In this document: piece after piece, positions 5,577-7,264 of the stretch
How the letters are laid out: the number at the start of each line of letters is the position of its first letter
How positions within the stretch are numbered: position 1 is the first letter of the stretch
NCBI GenBank assembly: GCA_902787415.1
Contig: CADAGG010000054.1
Span: 1 to 7,264, forward strand
Length of the DNA stretch: 7,264 bases
DNA from: a methanogenic archaeon
GTDB taxonomy: Archaea; Thermoplasmatota; Thermoplasmata; Methanomassiliicoccales; Methanomethylophilaceae
Direction of reading: 5' to 3'
The notes under the pieces: generated by a model
The model's database searches: none
What the model saw: only the letters and a program-made list of their open reading frames with translations
What the model was told of the DNA's origin: nothing
Made by a program: the position numbers and the translations under genes

Positions 5577-6923
5577 ATGAGTTCCAGTATCTTCAAACGT
5601 AAAATTTACCAAAGAATTTCCCAATGGAAAAGAGAAAACGACGGGAAAAGCGCCCTCCTGATCGAAGGTGCAAGACGTGTAGGCAAATCCACAATCGTTG
5701 AAGAATTCGCAAAGAACGAATACGACTCCTATCTTCTGATTGATTTCAACAGGCCCAGGCCAGGCACCATAGATCTGTTCGAAAAATACGGTTACGACAC
5801 GGGTCTGCTCACATCCAATCTTTCCCTTCTTTACGGGGTCAGTCTGAAACCGCGTAAGTCCCTGATAGTGTTCGACGAAGTGCAGAACTACCCCAAAGCC
5901 AGAGCCCTTATCAAATATCTCGTGGCGGACGGCAGGTACGATTACATAGAGACCGGTTCCCTCATCTCTCTCAAAGAAAATGTGAAGGATATCACCATCC
6001 CCTCCGAAGAAGAACCCATACAGATGTATCCGATGGATTTCGAGGAATGGTTATGGGCCAACGGTGACGAGAATACCATGGACCTCATCCGTGAACATTT
6101 CCGGTCTCTCGAACCTTTCGGCAACACGGTCCATAGCATACTTCTGGAAAAGTACAGGCTTTACATGATTACCGGGGGCATGCCCGCATCCGTTGCTGCA
6201 TACCTCGAGAAACACGACATAAGGGATTCAGAAAAAATCAAACGCCAGATTATCGCACTTTACAAGGCGGATATGCACAAGAATCTCGAAAAAGGAGTCA
6301 TAACCGAGAAGATCTTCGAAAGTATCCCCAGCAGGCTGGCCGCACGTAACAAAGTGTTCAGACCGGGAGACGCTGTTGCAGGAGGACTGACCGAGGAACT
6401 CCAGTATCAGTTCGATTGGCTGAGCGAATCCAAAATCATTAACATGTGCCTCTCGAACACGGATCCTAATCCGGCCATGAACCTGAACAACGATTTCAGA
6501 AGATTCAAGACATATCTCCTCGACACCGGACTCCTAATCACGCTGGCATTCGATACAGGCATCGTGGATGAATCCGTATTCGTGAGTCTGGCGAAGTCCG
6601 ACCTCTCCATCAACGAAGGTATGCTTTTCGAGAACATGGTAGCGCAGGAACTCGTGTCCGCAGGACACCGCCTGTACTTCCACGAATTCTACTTGGAGCA
6701 TGATGACAAACATCTCTGCGAGGTCGACTTCATCCTCGTGAAAAAGAAAAAACTTATCCCCGTAGAAGTGAAATCCGCCAGATCCACCAAACACAAATCC
6801 CTTGACAGGTTCATGGACAAGTATAGTGCCAGACTTGGAAAAGTGTATGTTGTTCACTCCGCGGACATCCAAACAGATGGCAAAATCACCTATCTCCCGA
6901 TCTACATGGCCCCGCTCCTGTGA
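5577..6923 (+). CDS. AAA_14/DUF4143-family ATPase with PD-(D/E)XK-like C-terminus
   Basis: This 448-aa protein has the architecture of the AAA_14 plus DUF4143 family, common in archaea and anaerobic bacteria but of unknown function. Visible features are Walker A GARRVGKST (31-39), Walker B LIVFDEVQ (96-103), a sensor-like IETGSLIS (124-131) and the family motif YPMDFEEWL (151-159). ITGGMPASV (198-206) follows, with a winged-helix-like region at about 243-300. LDTGLL (315-320) precedes a C-terminal nuclease-like core: NEGMLFENMVAQEL (346-359), CEVDFIL (381-387, D384) and PVEVKS (395-400, E397 and K399), spaced as in PD-(D/E)XK folds. It is full length and intact. The ATG at 5577 has no Shine-Dalgarno sequence but a TATA box at leaderless distance. 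Codon use is more A/T-rich than in pelA (26 and 29 G+C in the 60-base lines at 6241 and 5761, against 39 at 5041), which suggests acquisition. A DNA-related, defence or mobile-element role is only a guess. Confidence 0.88.
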   Translation: MSSSIFKRKIYQRISQWKRENDGKSALLIEGARRVGKSTIVEEFAKNEYDSYLLIDFNRPRPGTIDLFEKYGYDTGLLTSNLSLLYGVSLKPRKSLIVFDEVQNYPKARALIKYLVADGRYDYIETGSLISLKENVKDITIPSEEEPIQMYPMDFEEWLWANGDENTMDLIREHFRSLEPFGNTVHSILLEKYRLYMITGGMPASVAAYLEKHDIRDSEKIKRQIIALYKADMHKNLEKGVITEKIFESIPSRLAARNKVFRPGDAVAGGLTEELQYQFDWLSESKIINMCLSNTDPNPAMNLNNDFRRFKTYLLDTGLLITLAFDTGIVDESVFVSLAKSDLSINEGMLFENMVAQELVSAGHRLYFHEFYLEHDDKHLCEVDFILVKKKKLIPVEVKSARSTKHKSLDRFMDKYSARLGKVYVVHSADIQTDGKITYLPIYMAPLL

Positions 6924-7027
6924 CCGCGACCGGGCGTCCGACCTACGGTCCGCACCGCCGGGCGACCGCCACCGCTCGGAACGACCCGAAAAACCAACCT
7001 CCTCTCCGGGCTCTTGTCGGATTTCAG
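6924..7027. other. GC-rich spacer after the ATPase gene
   Basis: Immediately after the TGA at 6921-6923 the sequence turns very GC-rich to about 6990. It contains GCGACCG at 6926 and 6962, CGGGCG at 6931 and 6959, and a small dyad GACC-TAC-GGTC (6940-6950 region). I recognise no tRNA, known RNA gene or coding sequence. Open frames crossing it are not protein-like. Confidence 0.4.
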
Positions 7028-7053
7028 ACACCCTATATTTAGGGGTGTTTTTT
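7028..7053 (+). terminator. stem-loop with T tract, terminator before carA
   Basis: ACACCC (7028-7033) pairs perfectly with GGGTGT (7043-7048) across a 9-nt loop and runs straight into TTTTTT (7048-7053). It lies between the ATPase gene and carA, both on the plus strand, so it probably ends ATPase transcription and insulates carA. Archaeal termination depends mainly on the T tract; the hairpin may be incidental. Confidence 0.6.
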
Positions 7054-7061
7054 ACCGCCCG

Positions 7062-7078
7062 CGCGCATTATATAGATA
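7062..7078 (+). promoter_or_regulatory. TATA box of carA
   Basis: TTATATAG (7068-7075) is a near-consensus archaeal TATA box, with its centre about 28 bases before the ATG at 7100. This predicts a start of transcription at or a few bases before the ATG, so carA should be leaderless or nearly so. No Shine-Dalgarno sequence is visible. Confidence 0.65.
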
Positions 7079-7099
7079 CTAGGAATCGTTGAAACTTTG

Positions 7100-7264
7100 A
7101 TGGCAAAAAGTTTCTTAGTCCTTGACGACGGGACCGTATATGAAGGAACTTCCTTCGGATACGATACCGAGGCTTTCGGAGAAGTCGTTTTCACGACCGA
7201 AGAATGCGGTTATCAGAAGAGTCTCACCGACCCCTCTTTCAGAGGCAACATCGTGGTCATGACC
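7100..7264 (+). CDS. carA: carbamoyl-phosphate synthase small subunit, N-terminus only
   Basis: The first 55 codons are visible and the gene runs off the window. The product is the glutaminase subunit that supplies ammonia to CarB for carbamoyl phosphate, feeding arginine and pyrimidine synthesis in the cytosol. The N-terminus matches the family closely: FLVLDDGTVYEGTSFG (5-20), AFGEVVFTTEECGYQKSLTDPSFRGNIVVMT (25-55). This is the small-subunit N-terminal domain; the class I glutamine amidotransferase domain lies beyond the edge. The start at 7100 is supported by the conserved N-terminus and by the TATA box at leaderless distance. Many archaea place carB directly downstream, but that cannot be seen here. 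Confidence 0.95.
   Translation, partial: MAKSFLVLDDGTVYEGTSFGYDTEAFGEVVFTTEECGYQKSLTDPSFRGNIVVMT

Noticed and set aside
6802..7092. Plus-strand open frame across the ATPase 3' end and the GC-rich spacer
   Set aside because: It is out of frame with the ATPase gene, crosses the terminator and the carA TATA box, and has no recognisable protein features.

Overview
The window looks like chromosomal DNA of a methanogenic archaeon, most plausibly a Methanomassiliicoccales member (Methanomethylophilus-like, fairly GC-rich). The basis is archaeal-type aromatic biosynthesis (ADH synthase plus 3-dehydroquinate synthase II instead of the DAHP route), a Pelota surveillance factor, TATA-like boxes about 25-28 bases before start codons, and at least two apparently leaderless genes. 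The order-level placement is inference from gene content and composition; no search was run.

Layout: (1) 2323 down to 1, minus strand: a tight shikimate operon, ADH synthase (aroA'), 3-dehydroquinate synthase II (aroB') and type I 3-dehydroquinate dehydratase (aroD, cut by the window edge). Successive genes are joined by ATGA or near-ATGA junctions. Together they turn the archaeal aldolase product into 3-dehydroquinate and then 3-dehydroshikimate. (2) 2324-2601: a divergent intergenic region with a clear aro promoter and a less clear promoter on the plus side. (3) 2602-4305, plus: a CPA2-type cation/proton antiporter with an ED ion-site motif and an unusual four-helix C-terminal extension in place of an RCK/TrkA-N domain. 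(4) 5378-4338, minus: pelA, convergent with the antiporter across 32 bases. (5) 5379-5576: a divergent AT-rich region carrying four degenerate direct repeats whose GGGAAA core recurs at exactly 33-bp steps, the last one running into the TATA box of the next gene. (6) 5577-6923, plus: an AAA_14/DUF4143-family ATPase with a PD-(D/E)XK-like C-terminus, lower in GC than its neighbours and probably acquired. (7) 6924-7099: a very GC-rich spacer, then a stem-loop terminator with a T tract, then a TATA box. (8) 7100-7264, plus: the first 55 codons of carA, the carbamoyl-phosphate synthase small subunit.

Most of the window is housekeeping. The parts worth a second look are the exactly phased 33-bp repeat array beside the ATPase gene, the strongly trimmed AroD that lacks a normally conserved substrate-binding arginine, and the antiporter's extra membrane domain and ambiguous start.
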